From Spongilla lacustris (Eukaryota > Porifera > Demospongiae > Spongillida > Spongillidae), in contig OX442415.1 in assembly GCA_949361645.1 (NCBI GenBank), forward strand, positions 14,301,235 through 14,365,234: a DNA stretch of 64,000 nt, given 5' to 3'. Made by a program: the position numbers and the translations under genes. The notes beneath the pieces are model-generated. The model saw nothing but the letters and a program-made list of their open reading frames with translations. It had not been told where the DNA came from and searched no databases. Each line of letters opens with the position of its first letter. Position 1 is the first letter of the stretch. Positions 1 to 10,774 of this stretch are shown one piece after another.

Positions 1-335
1 TAGATAATAGAATAAAGGGATTGGAAGAAACGGTATGTACATTTACGTGCGTGACGTCACGTTGCGTTACAAGACCGTGCTTCGCATTGAGTGGGCGTGT
101 GAGCTGTTGAGCATTCTTCCGTAATGAGCTCGTTTAACTTTTTTACTGTGTGAAGGCAACCTTTTTTAATTTTTTAAAAAGACGTTGCATAATCTATAGG
201 TTGTGGTTTGTGTTAGATAATTTATAATAATGAATAATGAATAATGAACCGCCCGCCCGCATGCCTTGTATGTCCTATTGAAATGGGAAACAAGGAATCT
301 TATTGGAGTGGCCTTACTTAGATGTTCAAACTTAC

Positions 336-542
336 CCACACAAAAAACTCAGTTTTTATCGTTGACAGCATTTTCCCCATGGCAGTCGGGTTGCAGGCCG
401 CACTACCAGCGGGGCATGCAGTACTTTGTCGTGTTGTTGCACACGGATTTGCTGACGAGTCAGTCGCCCGTCTTCGAGGAGATGCTGCTGCGCTTCCTAT
501 GATGATGGCGATCACCATGAGACGTTGAAGTGCAGACAACAT
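336..542 (-). CDS. possible first exon of a small secreted Cys-containing protein
   Basis: I do not recognise this gene. The minus strand has a Met at 542 followed by a hydrophobic stretch of about 20 residues (MLSALQRLMVIAIIIGSAAA) that looks like a signal peptide, then a basic SPRRR and a short Cys-containing part (NPCATTRQSTACPAGSAACN). The reading stays open for 69 codons to a good splice donor (GTAAGT read from 335 downwards), so it may be the first exon of a gene continuing past the left edge of the window. The Cys spacing recalls granulin- or toxin-like secreted peptides, but three Cys are too few to assign a family. The exon model is inference from signal peptide plus donor. Confidence 0.3.
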
Positions 543-1278
543 GGCATTAGGCACGAAACGATAAACTATACCAGTTGCCAATACTGAATCGGCTATGCCT
601 TCAGCACGCAAGTATACTGAAACAAATAATTACTGTTTCGTGCACAAGGTGTTAATTTGCCACCAGCTATTGTAAAGCCGCATGTCTGAAATCCGAAACT
701 GCTAAATAGAATATACCCGCGTAACGGGTTAAACATTGATTGACCTCAAATCTACAACACATTATGCAGATGGTATGAAACAGGGGCGGATCCAGGATTT
801 CGGGAAGGGGGGGTCTAATAATTATATTCACAAGCGTGGGTGGGTACGGAAGGGGCGTGCCCTCTCTAGTGACAGCCAGGGGGTCTGAGGGAACGCTGAT
901 AGTTCCCCCAGTGGGGCCTGGGGCGAAGCCCCAGCCGCTTTTCTTACTTTTGCGTGTATTTAGCGTGAAAATACACATACTTTTGACAGTGATATCAACT
1001 TAATATTGATAACTACCAACGATTAATAGAAGCCTGCGTGGATAGCGACGAGGAAACTTTTCATTCACACTGCTCAGCATTTAAATTGGTAACGCAAAGC
1101 CATTGTGACCGCATGGTGGTCTAAACGACATACACGTTTTACCTCATATTACCTATTTGACAGTATTTATTTAACTACCTGTTTCCTTAGGAAAATTAAA
1201 AGAACCTGAGATCCCATCCAATTCACGTCTTTACTTTCTGCTCACACCATTTGATCGCGCGGTAATACTACCAGTAAC

Positions 1279-3485
1279 TAGTCTCGTCCCCAGACCAATA
1301 TGACGTAACGATTATCGCTGTAAACAGTATAATCTACGTCTATAGGTCTGGGAAATAAGAACGACGCACTTGTTCCAAGCGTCCTTCAATGTTTACGTAC
1401 AAAAATAGCGCAAAAATCTATTTTAAGAACTAATCTCGCTGTATCATTTCCGCATGCTATTACTTCGCGGGTTACAGTATATTAGGCATCGTTGCATGAT
1501 ATGCTTGGCGCCTGTGTTGCTTAGGAAGAAGAGAAAGAGGCTGGATGTGCTCTCCTCTTCCTTTGTCAGACAGGGTATTGTTGAACTAGCTTGTAAGTTA
1601 GGCAAAAATTCTGATGAAACTAAAATAGAGTTCTCGTAAGGATACTTCTGTATGAGTTGTTTTCGAGCAGTTGGCAATTACGCAGTGCTGAAGGAAATAG
1701 AAGGTCAGCTTTTGAACAAGCTTTCTGCATCGCGGTATGTGGAAGTGGATGGGTCTGTACGAGCGAAGAGTTGTGTGGCAGGTACTAAGAGATCACACGT
1801 ACGCGCGTACGTCGACGCTTCAGCTGGGTTTTTTCACCACAGTATGCCTTCCAAATGTTATGCGGGGAAGATTTATTAATACACAGTAACACATGGCAAG
1901 GAAGGGTGCAATGTTTCTGCTGATCTTCACATGGAACAATCAAAATAGCTCAAAACCTGTGCCAAAAGCTCTCTACTTTCAGTATGTGTGACTTCAATGA
2001 AGGAATGGAGGTTCTACGTTCAGTGGAACGACTTTGCTAGCAGTCCATATACCTAGGTGCCAACAAAACACCTCACGCTATTGGAAGGGTAAGCAAAGCA
2101 TGCACTTGGACCCATTTCTGAAATATTGTGATTGTGTGACAAATACAAGAGCCTCGCTGTCTCGCACAAAGCGCTCTCCTGAAGAAGATCATCAATGAAC
2201 TAGTTCAATGCAAGGCATTTGCTAATGAAACAGGGAGAAAACACTACACCTTTCCATCTATAAAATGCAACCAGAAAGTACATTCTATACATATGCCAAC
2301 CTTCAAGACCTAGATGGAAAACAGAGCTCCAACTTAATGAAGAACAATTACCTATGTGTTTAGGAACATTTTTTGCATTCCTGCATTTACACCAGACTAA
2401 GTTCTGCATCATGATAGACATGTTGTTTATTGAAGCACTGAGGCATGTACCAGCTGCATGGTTGCACCTATAGATTATTTGATTTCCCAGTGAATGCAGC
2501 TGCAGCTGCATCTACAGATAGTCAACAGATAAGGCATGCATGTGAACCACAGCCAAAGTACATGCACCTATATATACAATTAGATATGGCTTAGCAATCA
2601 GCAGCTGACACAATTAAAGGTGACCATTGTATCCATGATAGCCCTGGATAAGAACTGACAGCCCTGCTTTAAGTATTTGATGCTTGCATATAACACATAT
2701 AAACATGTTTTATTTTAAGCACATTGGAAAGGTACAACACTTACAATCAGAACACATACAAGACTTAGCACAAATATCACAGCATGCACATCCAGAAACA
2801 TCAGTGACATTAGAGTCAAAATAATCACACAGTACAGCTCTTCTGCAATGTTTCTCTTGAAAGCAATACTCAATCATGAGATGGTTTTGTTTTTGAAAAC
2901 TACATGTACTTGAAACTCACCATTCATCACTTTGAGTTTCAAATCCTTATCATTCCTAAAATCCCCAGTGATGCAAGTTGCTGACAATCCTCTGGTCTTT
3001 AAAGAAGTGACCCATATAAGTATAAGTATCAATCGAAAGCAATGGTGAAACGACGATGACAATGCTGCCTTCACAGCCAAGCAATTCGTCGTACGCGTAC
3101 GTACCCACTACGGTAGCACCGAATGTACATGTATTAGCGACTTGCCGTATCCAGTTGGCAAACTGACGAAAACATCTTCTCCCTGCATGAAAATTGCCTC
3201 CATTTGTTGTGGCCGTAGGTCACCAGCCTTTTTGCTGCACCCATTACCACCTCATCAATTCGCTTGCACATTTCCACGCGTTATTAATTCAGAGTAATGA
3301 ACAACTAAAAATAGCATGCGTGTAGTATTAATGTTACGTCAGCGCCATTACGTATATACACATCCGTCCCAATGTTTTGGGACGCTCGGAACAAGTGCGT
3401 CGTTCTTATTTCCCAGACCTATAGACGTAGATTATACTGTTTACAGCGATAATCGTTACGTCATATTGGTCTGGGGACGAGACTA
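1279..3485. mobile_element. TIR element with 9-bp TSD carrying RecQ-like exons
   Basis: The terminal inverted repeats are about 105 bp (1279-1383 and 3381-3485), beginning TAGTCTCGTCCCCAGACC, with about one mismatch in the first 105 positions. The flanking direct repeat is ACCAGTAAC (1270-1278 and 3486-3494). The second copy of the surrounding hAT-like element is uninterrupted at this place, which supports insertion. A 9-bp TSD with long TIRs fits Mutator-like elements. The interior holds RecQ-helicase motifs on the minus strand and short open frames on the plus strand (1454-1879) that I do not recognise. No transposase was identified. A 417-bp foldback element at 63385-63801 has nearly the same terminal sequence and also a 9-bp TSD. 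Confidence 0.85.
2914..3278 (-). pseudogene. RecQ-type helicase fragment inside the TIR element
   Basis: On the minus strand from about 3278 down to 3108 the translation contains a RecQ N-terminal signature: an LRPQQMEAI Q-motif, then DVFVSLPTGYGKSL, whose TGYGKS is the Walker A ATP-binding site. Further down (about 3010-2914) SLKTRGLSATCITGDF...KVMNGEFQ matches the segment between motifs Ia and Ib of RecQ/WRN-like helicases and ends near a possible donor (GGTGAGTT). The two parts are separated by unrelated sequence, so they are probably two exons or a broken gene. DEAH, the later motifs and the RQC domain were not found. RecQ proteins are 3'-5' DNA helicases in repair. Here it is a fragment carried by a transposon. 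Confidence 0.65.
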
Positions 3486-3713
3486 ACCAGTAACAGGCCT
3501 ACTACGCATGCAAAATTAATTTTGGTCTTGGAGGGTTTTGGCTTTAGACCCACCCCCAAGGCCCCAACCCTCTCTGAAAACGTTGGATGAATGGAACGCT
3601 AACTCGCGAATTTACTCGCATTCTACTCGTTGTCATAAGTTAATTTATTCATAACTGGTCGGGCCGAGGGGGACCCCCCCCCCCCCCCCCCCCCTGGATC
3701 CGCCACTGTGAAA

Positions 3714-5010
3714 TGTGCGGTTCACAGCAATTTTCATAGTGTCTATTACATAACTATGTGCAACACATACCGGCTATCGGGTACGGTACAGTGAATAACG
3801 CGATGTTTGTCCCTGTAGAAAAAAATTCATCCGTATGTTTGTTTAAATGTACCGGTGGGACCCGGGGTCACCGATTATAGGGGTCCTTCAGTAAAACGCG
3901 CTTACACCGGTATTGTAAAAAGAAGATGTCAAAATGTAATGTTTGCCAGATCTGTTTTTCAATAACAGGTTAAATGTACTATTATAGTTAACTGACTTAA
4001 ATAGTTAAGATACATATTGTTCTGAACTTCTTACTTGTATTAGAGGTTATAGCAAGATTGAAGTACAAATTGTTCTTTTTCGGCAATAGACCTTGAAAAA
4101 CTTGCTTCACCCTCCGGCGAAAAGAACCGTTTTATCGAGGCCGACGAAGGTTTGGCACACTTTTCACGGTCCATTGCCAAAAAAGTACAACTCGTACTTC
4201 AATCTAGCTACAACGGTCTCAACACCAATAACGCCCTCGATCATTAAAATACTGAATGTGACGATTTTAATGCATTCATTGTAAAATGGCTACGTGTTTT
4301 GTTCTGTCGCACTCGAGAACGTTTTTTGTACAGCAAAATGAGTGGTAACGCACCATGAGCATTTTTTGTACGGCGGTGGACCAAGCATATCTGTCCCGGG
4401 TTTAAAAACCGACTCTGCCTAACAATTGAACTATTTGAGCCCTAGTTATGGAGTGCAATTCATCTACTAGGCAGGGATAAACCAATTTTTTTTTTTTTTG
4501 CAGAGGGGCCTCTGAATATTAATGTATCTTAATCATGGATTGACGGTGGTATCAGTTGTCGACTGACTTAATAGAGGAGACGCCACGTAAATACTGGCGC
4601 AGGCCGTTGCGCAAATGCTGCGCCGATTCCCACATAAAAGACGAGTGGATCCAACCGGAAGTCGCGTGAGCTGAACATGGCGTAGTTTTGTGAGCTCTTA
4701 GATTCTCACGCAGACTTGCTGGCTACGTCGTTTTTATGTTGTAAAAACTGGCAGATCAAGTGCTTCTTAGTACTCGATCGTGCACTTTACAGTTTGAAAG
4801 GTGACCGTGGCTCGAAGGTCAATTATCACGTGCGCGTATGACAAAGACCCGGACGTGGACCTACAGCTTTTATTCACATCATTAGGTTAGAGTGCGATGT
4901 GTTACATGGCCTTTGCATTTATTTTCCTACCCAATGACTATGAGTACAGGACTATAGCGTTGGACCCGTGCACGGTTTGCGTTGAAACACCTTGTCAGCA
5001 TTTTAAAAAA
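3714..5010. other. no gene recognised
   Basis: AT-rich sequence between the hAT-like element and the CA microsatellite. It has short open frames (for example 4093-4284) without recognisable domains. I see no convincing exon or repeat here. Confidence 0.5.
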
Positions 5011-5022
5011 AACACACACACA

Positions 5023-5082
<60 letters not shown>
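5011..5082. repeat. (CA)n microsatellite
   Basis: A nearly pure CA dinucleotide run, interrupted once near its start. Confidence 0.95.
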
Positions 5083-5084
<2 letters not shown>

Positions 5085-5516
5085 AATAACGGAAATACAA
5101 GGAAGATACAAAAAATCTTGTAGATGACGGTTTTTCTTAGTGCTTCCTTTTATGCACTTATGGTTCCCTTTGGATAGTAACCTTGCTGCTGACTAGAACT
5201 CTCCAAATAGCTGATCACCCTGAATCCTAAATGTACACAGGAATAAGAATGCATGCATAAATGCATGTTACATATCAAATAGGTTTATCACACACAGAAT
5301 GCAGTCACCCAATAACAGGCACACCTCCACCACTAAATAATCCCACCCACCTAATCTTCCCCAACCCCTCCCCACCCACCTCTGATGGGCCTCCAAGCCA
5401 GTCATTGTACCAGGCCTAAGGAAACATCAGATATGTACTCCTAGCTCTGTGCCACCATTCTGTAGTTAACAGGATAAAAAGAATAACCATAAGACCTTCA
5501 ATCCCTAATACGGCAA

Positions 5517-6002
5517 GCAGTGAGGGTGTGCTGGGGACAAAGAGGGTTTGAGGTGTGCTGGGGAGGGGGAGGGTGTGGGTGTGAGGGTGTGCTGGGTAGA
5601 GTGAGGGTGTGATGGCGACTGCGAGGGTGAGGGTGTGCAAGGACTGGGAGGGTGTGAGTTGCACTGGGGAGGGTGAGGGTGTGCTGGGGACAGAGAGGGT
5701 GTGATGTGTGCTGGGGAGGGGGAGGGTGTGAGTGTGAGGGTGTACTGGGTAGAGTGAGGGTGTGCAGGGACTGGGAGGGTGTGAGGTGTGCTGGGGAGGG
5801 TGAGGGTGTGCTGGGAACAGAGAGGGTGTGATGTATGCTGGGGAGGGGTACTGGGTAGAGTGAGGGTGTGCAGGGACTGGGAGGGTGTGAGGTGTGCTGG
5901 GGAGGGTGAGGGTGTGATAGTGTGCTGGGGAAGGTGAGGGTGTGCTGGGAAGGGTGTGAGGTGTGCTGGGGAGGGTGTGCTGGGGACAGGGAGGGTGAGG
6001 GC
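5517..6002. repeat. GT/G-rich minisatellite
   Basis: Imperfect tandem copies of a unit containing GTGCTGGGGAGGGTGAGGGT, repeated many times with length variation. The long minus-strand open frame across it (rich in Thr, Pro, Ser and His) follows from the repeat and is not a gene. Confidence 0.9.
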
Positions 6003-6125
6003 TACTACAGCTGTAATGCCCAGATCAATGAAACACGTATCTAGTACAATAAGAACACCACAGGCAATGTTGTGATGAACATGGTAACATAGTATGACCT
6101 TCAGTCCCTTATATGGCATGAAACA

Positions 6126-6246
6126 AGGCACACCCACCTGACTGAGAGGGCATCGTCCAAATCATCACAGCTCACAGGATCTACATGTATCCTGAACACG
6201 ATGGTGAAGGTCCCTACGTGTCCTGACCTCTCAGGGTCAACATCCC
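6126..6246 (-). CDS. possible internal exon of an unrecognised minus-strand gene
   Basis: On the minus strand an acceptor-like TAG is followed by an open stretch of about 40 codons beginning PPWDVDPERSGHVGTFTI and ending VDPVSCDDLDDALSV, then a donor GTGGGT. The DDLDDAL end recalls the acidic motif of RNB-type exoribonucleases, but nothing else around it supports that. Other open pieces on the same strand with hydrophobic segments (about 6580-6690, starting MHQGALVLVLVAILAF, and about 5420-5510) could belong to a membrane protein. I cannot assemble a gene model. Confidence 0.25.
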
Positions 6247-6252
6247 ATGGAG

Positions 6253-7677
6253 GCTACTCGTAACCATGGGGAGCTCTAGAGGGGGGAGAAGGCGAGTGAT
6301 TAGGGGATGACCACAGCAACATGCCTACCATCAAAGATAGCTTTGGTAAATGGTCATAAAATACCACTGGTCTGTACAAAGAGACCTTTACTGGGAGTCT
6401 GGGAGTCTGAAGGCCCAGAGTCAACGAACACCATAGGGGAGAGGTATGAGTGAAGGGAAGTGTGGGAAAGGAAAGGGAGAGATAGGTGTGAAGGAGGGGA
6501 AGGAAGGAGAGGGAAAGAAGAAAGAGAGAGGAAGAGGGAGGAGGCACAGGAGACACATGGAGGACACAGCACACGCTGCATAGGTGCGGATACTACATAT
6601 ATGTAGAAATAGCTCGTGCACACATATGTGTACACCCCCACACAGAAGGCCAGGATTGCCACCAGAACCAATACAAGTGCACCTTGGTGCATCGTGCTGA
6701 ATAGCCAAATATTCTATTTGTCCAGAGAAAACATACCCTTATCGGAAAGCTCAGTGGAACCACATGAGATCCATTGTACGAACCAGACCAGCACAGATCT
6801 TATGCAACTCCTTCGTCACATTCTTAGTACCTGCAATAAGTAACTCCAAACAATACACACTATAAATAGTTACTTTACCATGCCAAATCTGAGTTGTTCT
6901 ACACACTGCTTTAAATTAGCCAGGTAGTGATGTTCAACCCTTTGTTGGAAAGAAAATGTGAAATTGTAAAAAGAAAAAAATGTGTGAGTAAACCTCGGGC
7001 TATAGGTTGTGGAAGACTACCTTAATGCACACCACCTCCCTGGTCTGAGCAACTCTGTGCTCTTGTCTGGAATGAAGTCTTGGTCACTAGGGCTTCGTCT
7101 CACGTAATAAACCCTTTTTTATATACATGTATGTATATCTCTATCTATCCAACTAACCTCCAGAGCCCAACATGATTTCATTCCAAGAACAGGATTTTGG
7201 ACCTCTCAGGTTGTGCCAATACACGGTCCAGCTAACCAGTCAACTCAACACACTCAGGCTGATAGTAGATATATAGCGCTCCGCTTGCAACCGGGTACAA
7301 GTAGTAGCCTCGCTGCTTCAAAACGATTCAGAAAAGTTTCCTTTACTTCTATATAGAGGAAAAATAGGTGTAGTCTGTGCCGAGAGTACCGGTATAGGTA
7401 TCTTCTGGCGATGAGGTCGCCTTTACTAGGGTAGATTCGGTAGTGTTCGGCAGTCGCGCGAAAATATGATGTACAGTGGAAACCGTGGTACATGACATTG
7501 AATTTTTTCCCCTGCTCTTCAATGTTTGGAATTGGTTTTAACAATAATGGTATGAACTAATGAAATTCTAATAATGCAGTTTGGTTGCCAAACTAGTTGT
7601 CAACAATAGTTTGAAATTGAAACTTGTCACGTAACTTCTTAGTTTCTATTTTTGGAAATGTGTGCCCCTCGTTCAGC
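6253..7677. other. no gene recognised
   Basis: Contains a purine-rich stretch at about 6450-6545 and short open frames on both strands. The minus-strand piece at about 6590-6690 encodes one possible membrane segment. No family was recognised. Confidence 0.4.
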
Positions 7678-7941
7678 AAAAGGGTAATTCTATACCCTTT
7701 TAACTCAGGTACTGACACCTATGTTTCATAGTCCATAATATCCTATGTAACTTGTTTACTTCAGTACTCTGTACACTTATATTAATAATTAGCCCTCAAG
7801 GTTAATTCCGTTTATTGGCTACAAGGTGTGAATAATTTAACCACAAATGTGTACATAGTAATCCCTCTTGGCAGCCATTATAGCTACGCTGATGATTTTA
7901 AATACACACACACAACCCTGTAAGGACCATATTATGATGCC

Positions 7942-8139
7942 ATGACCTTTACTAGTGCACACTCAGTGATTGAAAAACATGAAAATGAAGCATTGCTATG
8001 CCTCTCATATAGAAATGGCCACTTTTTAAGTTTTTATTGTTTGAAAATAGGAAAGAGCAGGTTGTATTCTACTGTTATATCTAGCTTCTACAGCGGGATG
8101 GAACTGGGTTCCGTTGAAATGGCATACAGAAAAGAGTGA
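7942..8139 (+). CDS. 65-aa open frame in left foldback arm (possible exon)
   Basis: The frame opens at an ATG and ends in an AGAAAAGA/GTGAGT context that looks like a splice donor. Its counterpart in the other arm (9197-9394, minus) is nearly identical. The seven or so nucleotide differences I counted are all transitions, and at least three change an amino acid. I recognise no domain. It may be an exon of a gene once carried by the element, or simply be open by chance and duplicated with the arm. Confidence 0.3.
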   Translation: MTFTSAHSVIEKHENEALLCLSYRNGHFLSFYCLKIGKSRLYSTVISSFYSGMELGSVEMAYRKE

Positions 8140-8592
8140 GTCTCCTAGGATGTTTGTTCTGTTTGATTGAATTCATGTGCCATAGAATGTGTTTATCAAC
8201 ACTTTGGTGAGCCTATCATAACTGTTACCGAACTAAAATGCCTAATGCAACAATACTATTTTTGCTGGGAATGAGTGATAATGTTCATTCACTTATTGAC
8301 CAATCCAACACCATCTTAGTGTGACTTAACAATTTAATCAAGTGTTCAAGCTTTTTCTGCAGGTGATTTATAAACAATCATAAAGCAAGTTACAAGGTAT
8401 AAAACATCATTTAAATTAAGTTCTCTTCCTTGTGTGACACTTTAGTGGATACAACAGCGTTGAAACGATGACATGTTGAAGTAACAAAAGCAATGACTGG
8501 CAAAAACAAAATAATAATAAATCAAAGAAGCGCTACTCCGAGTAGCGTTACGAAACTTTGTTGTGAATGGCAGGTGAATTTATAACTGTATT

Positions 8593-8616
8593 CCGCGCGG
8601 GCGCGCACCCGCGCGG
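8593..8616. repeat. 24-bp GC palindrome
   Basis: CCGCGCGGGCGCGCACCC plus its mirror half forms a near-perfect palindrome within AT-rich surroundings, inside the foldback spacer. Confidence 0.8.
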
Positions 8617-8879
8617 TACATTGTATCAATGGAGAGGGCTCCAATAATAAAAAGGTCTTTCGTAGCATTGACAAAGAGACTGCCGGTCTTTGTTAACAGT
8701 TTTTGTAGCGCAGAATCTCTCTTTGTTAGCAAATGGCCTAATCCCACGTGCACGCAACCATTTGAGAGCCGCCGCTTACAATAGTTAAAATTAAGCATGC
8801 GGTGGATCAATATGTTAACACTGTATGATACCACTTCTATATAATATTTTTTCACTCACATTGTGCCTTATTAAATACT

Positions 8880-9096
8880 TAGTTGGGCGTAGCCCGACCT
8901 TCGCGTTTGGCAGAAGGTTGGCCCTAGTTGGTATACCTGCATCCATCTGATAGCGGGTAGCCTATACATGAACCTGGATTTGTAACAATCACATAATTAT
9001 GTGGGCTATCATATAGCCTCATACGCTATCAAATCCACATATAGGCTTGATACTCCGACATTCCGCCAGACACGAAGGTCGGGCAACGCCCGACTA
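8880..9096. mobile_element. small MITE in the foldback spacer
   Basis: Inverted ends of about 30 bp, TAGTTGGGCGTAGCCCGACC on the left and the complement of TAGTCGGGCGTTGCCCGACC on the right. Each end is itself partly palindromic. It is about 217 bp, non-coding, and shows no clear TSD beyond TA. Confidence 0.75.
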
Positions 9097-9196
9097 CGGT
9101 TTGCATCAGCAAAGTTATGATAGGCTCACCAAAATGTTGATAAGCACATTCTATGGCACATGAATTCAATCAAACAGAACAAACATCCTAGGAGAC

Positions 9197-9394
9197 TCAC
9201 TCTTTTCTATATGCCATTTCAACGGAACCCAGTTTTGTCCCGCTGTAGAAGCTAGATATAACAGTAGAATACAACCTGCTCTTTCCTATTTTCAAACAAT
9301 AAAAACTTAAAAAGTGGTCATTTCTATATGAGAGGCATAGCAATGCTTCATTTTCATGTTTTTCAATCACTGAGCGTGTACTAGTAAAGGTCAT
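9197..9394 (-). CDS. 65-aa open frame in right foldback arm (possible exon)
   Basis: Inverted duplicate of the frame in the left arm, with the same start, length and donor-like end. It differs at a few positions, for example Thr-Arg instead of Ala-His after MTFTS. Function is unknown. It is listed separately because both copies have stayed open. Confidence 0.3.
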   Translation of the reverse strand: MTFTSTRSVIEKHENEALLCLSYRNDHFLSFYCLKIGKSRLYSTVISSFYSGTKLGSVEMAYRKE

Positions 9395-9654
9395 GGCATC
9401 ATAATATGGCCCTTACAGGGTTGTGTGTGTGTATTTAAAATCATCAGTGTAGCTATAATGGCTGCCAAGAGGGATTACTATGTATACATTTGTGGTTAAA
9501 TTATTCACACCTTGTAGCCAATAAACGGAATTAACCTTGAGGGCTAATTATTAATACAAGTGTACAGAGTAATGAAGTAAACAAGTCACATAGGATATTA
9601 TGGACTATGAAACACAAGTGTCAGTACCTGAGTTAAAGGGGTATAGAATTACCC

Positions 9655-10046
9655 AAAAGTAATTTTAGCTCATTTCTCCTCCTTTCGAAAACGGATTGTG
9701 TGCTTGGATCGACAAGAGATTTCGATCTGAAACACTCGCGTGTTGTTCAGATCCCGAAATTTCAACGGTTCGATCAAACCCACTTGTAAAGAAGTTGTAG
9801 GCGTTCGGTTGCCTCCATTGCAGCATTTTGTGACACATATATACTCAAGGGCGTTCAATAAAAAAAGCACAAGATGTGATCAAACTCAACTGGAGGCCAG
9901 AGTGACATATCTCTCACGAAGGTCTTTGAATTTATTGCCGCATATGAGACGTTCTCCACTGACAGGCTCAGCAGAAACAGCTTATCCAAGTACCTTTGTC
10001 GTCCAGCAGCATCCAAAGAATCTAAGTAGCGCTCTATCGTAGACAT
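9655..10046 (-). pseudogene. 5' part of a transposon-type gene with the LWPPVEF domain, truncated
   Basis: Starting at 10046 on the minus strand the protein begins MSTIERYLDSLDAAGRQRYL and reaches RDMSLWPPVEFDHI, then shifts frame in a T run (near 9858) and continues FFIERP...AYNFFTSGF, ending near VEISGSEQHASVS. The order (short helix, LWPPVEF, then a Y/F-rich segment ending in an aromatic 'AYNFF.SG' box) resembles the N-terminal domain of SWIM/YqaJ-type proteins found in many copies in cnidarian and sponge genomes. That likeness is from memory. The frameshift and an in-frame TGA shortly after it make this a pseudogene. The gene stops where the foldback element begins (9654), and I did not find its continuation beyond 7682. 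Confidence 0.45.
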
Positions 10047-10774
10047 AACTTCAATCCACGTGTTATTTCCATTGCCGCTCTAGCGAATCTTTCCAACGAG
10101 TGGGTGTGGTTTTACGTGACGTGAGGTGGTTTAATTCCTTCACACCTTTCTTCGGGGACAGCTGACCGCAGACTATCTTATCTGATTATGACTGGCGTAC
10201 ATGTACGACCGCTTTAATTATGACCTCTTGTCATGGAGGCACCATAGATTGAAGACCTTACGGTACTGTAAGGCATGTGTCTTCCTGAATAGCTCCTACA
10301 ATAGCATGCATGCAGCAGCACGGAATTAACGTGCTCAACATTTATAATTTAAGCGCCTCCTGTAGTAAAAGCAGCTAAAATTTAAATGTCTAGTAAGTGC
10401 ACAATACGTACCTGGTCCTTCGACTGCAATAGCTATTTACGATTGTAGAACGCCCAAGGCAAAAGGGATATAGCCTATCATGTCATAGCTCTCAACCAAT
10501 GCGTGAATGCAATTGCATGCAATCAGTACACGACACGACGTACCTGAAATTTGATTGGACGCGCACGATTTCGTGCGCGCAGAACGTTGAACTTTCTGAC
10601 TAGCATTACACATTATGCGGTAATGCTTACGTAAGTGAGTCAGGGAACGAGAGCTTTTTTAATGAAGTCGCGCGATCATTTAATAATGTGAATATAAACC
10701 GGCAAAAAAGAAAATCGATTTGCCTTGTGCTTACGCTTAAATAGGATACATTGTACCTCCGCGGCACGTTCAAC
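10047..10774. promoter_or_regulatory. intergenic region upstream of UBE2N
   Basis: The last few hundred bases before the UBE2N start presumably hold its promoter. No TATA box is obvious close to the ATG. A short palindrome with GCGCACGATTTCGTGCGC lies near 10560-10580. No other gene is seen. Confidence 0.35.

Larger units (their letters stand above)
781..3708. mobile_element. hAT-like TIR element (copy 1), interrupted by another transposon
   Basis: The ends are inverted repeats, CAGGGGCGGATCCAGG at 781 and the complement of CAGTGGCGGATCCAGG ending at 3708, flanked by a 5-bp duplication TGAAA (776-780 and 3709-3713). A second copy lies at 44336-45048 in the opposite orientation and lacks the interruption, so the unit is about 0.7 kb and non-autonomous. 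The two copies align across both flanks of the insert, through the GGGGCGAAGCCCCAGCCGC block near 915-935 and the GGCCGAGGGGGACCC block near 3662-3676. CAG...CTG ends suggest hAT, but a 5-bp TSD is unusual for that superfamily, so the class is tentative. A 21-nt C run at 3674-3694 lies just inside the right end. Confidence 0.85.
7682..9654. mobile_element. foldback element with about 540-bp inverted arms
   Basis: The arms at 7682-8222 and 9113-9654 are inverted copies with only scattered differences. The ends read GGGTAATTCTATACC and are flanked by AAAA on both sides (7678-7681 and 9655-9658), a possible 4-bp TSD. Each arm contains the same 65-codon open frame ending at a splice donor-like GTGAGT. 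The 0.9-kb spacer is single-copy sequence and contains a 24-bp GC palindrome (8593-8616) and a separate small MITE (8880-9096). The right end falls inside a transposon-type gene, cutting it off. I found no transposase. Confidence 0.85.

Noticed and set aside
5505..6137. 210-codon minus-strand open frame rich in Thr, Pro, Ser and His
   Set aside because: Created by the GT/G-rich minisatellite. No start context, domain or splice evidence.
6126..6246. RNB exoribonuclease exon
   Set aside because: Only the DDLDDAL motif matches. The surrounding residues and neighbouring exons do not support the family.
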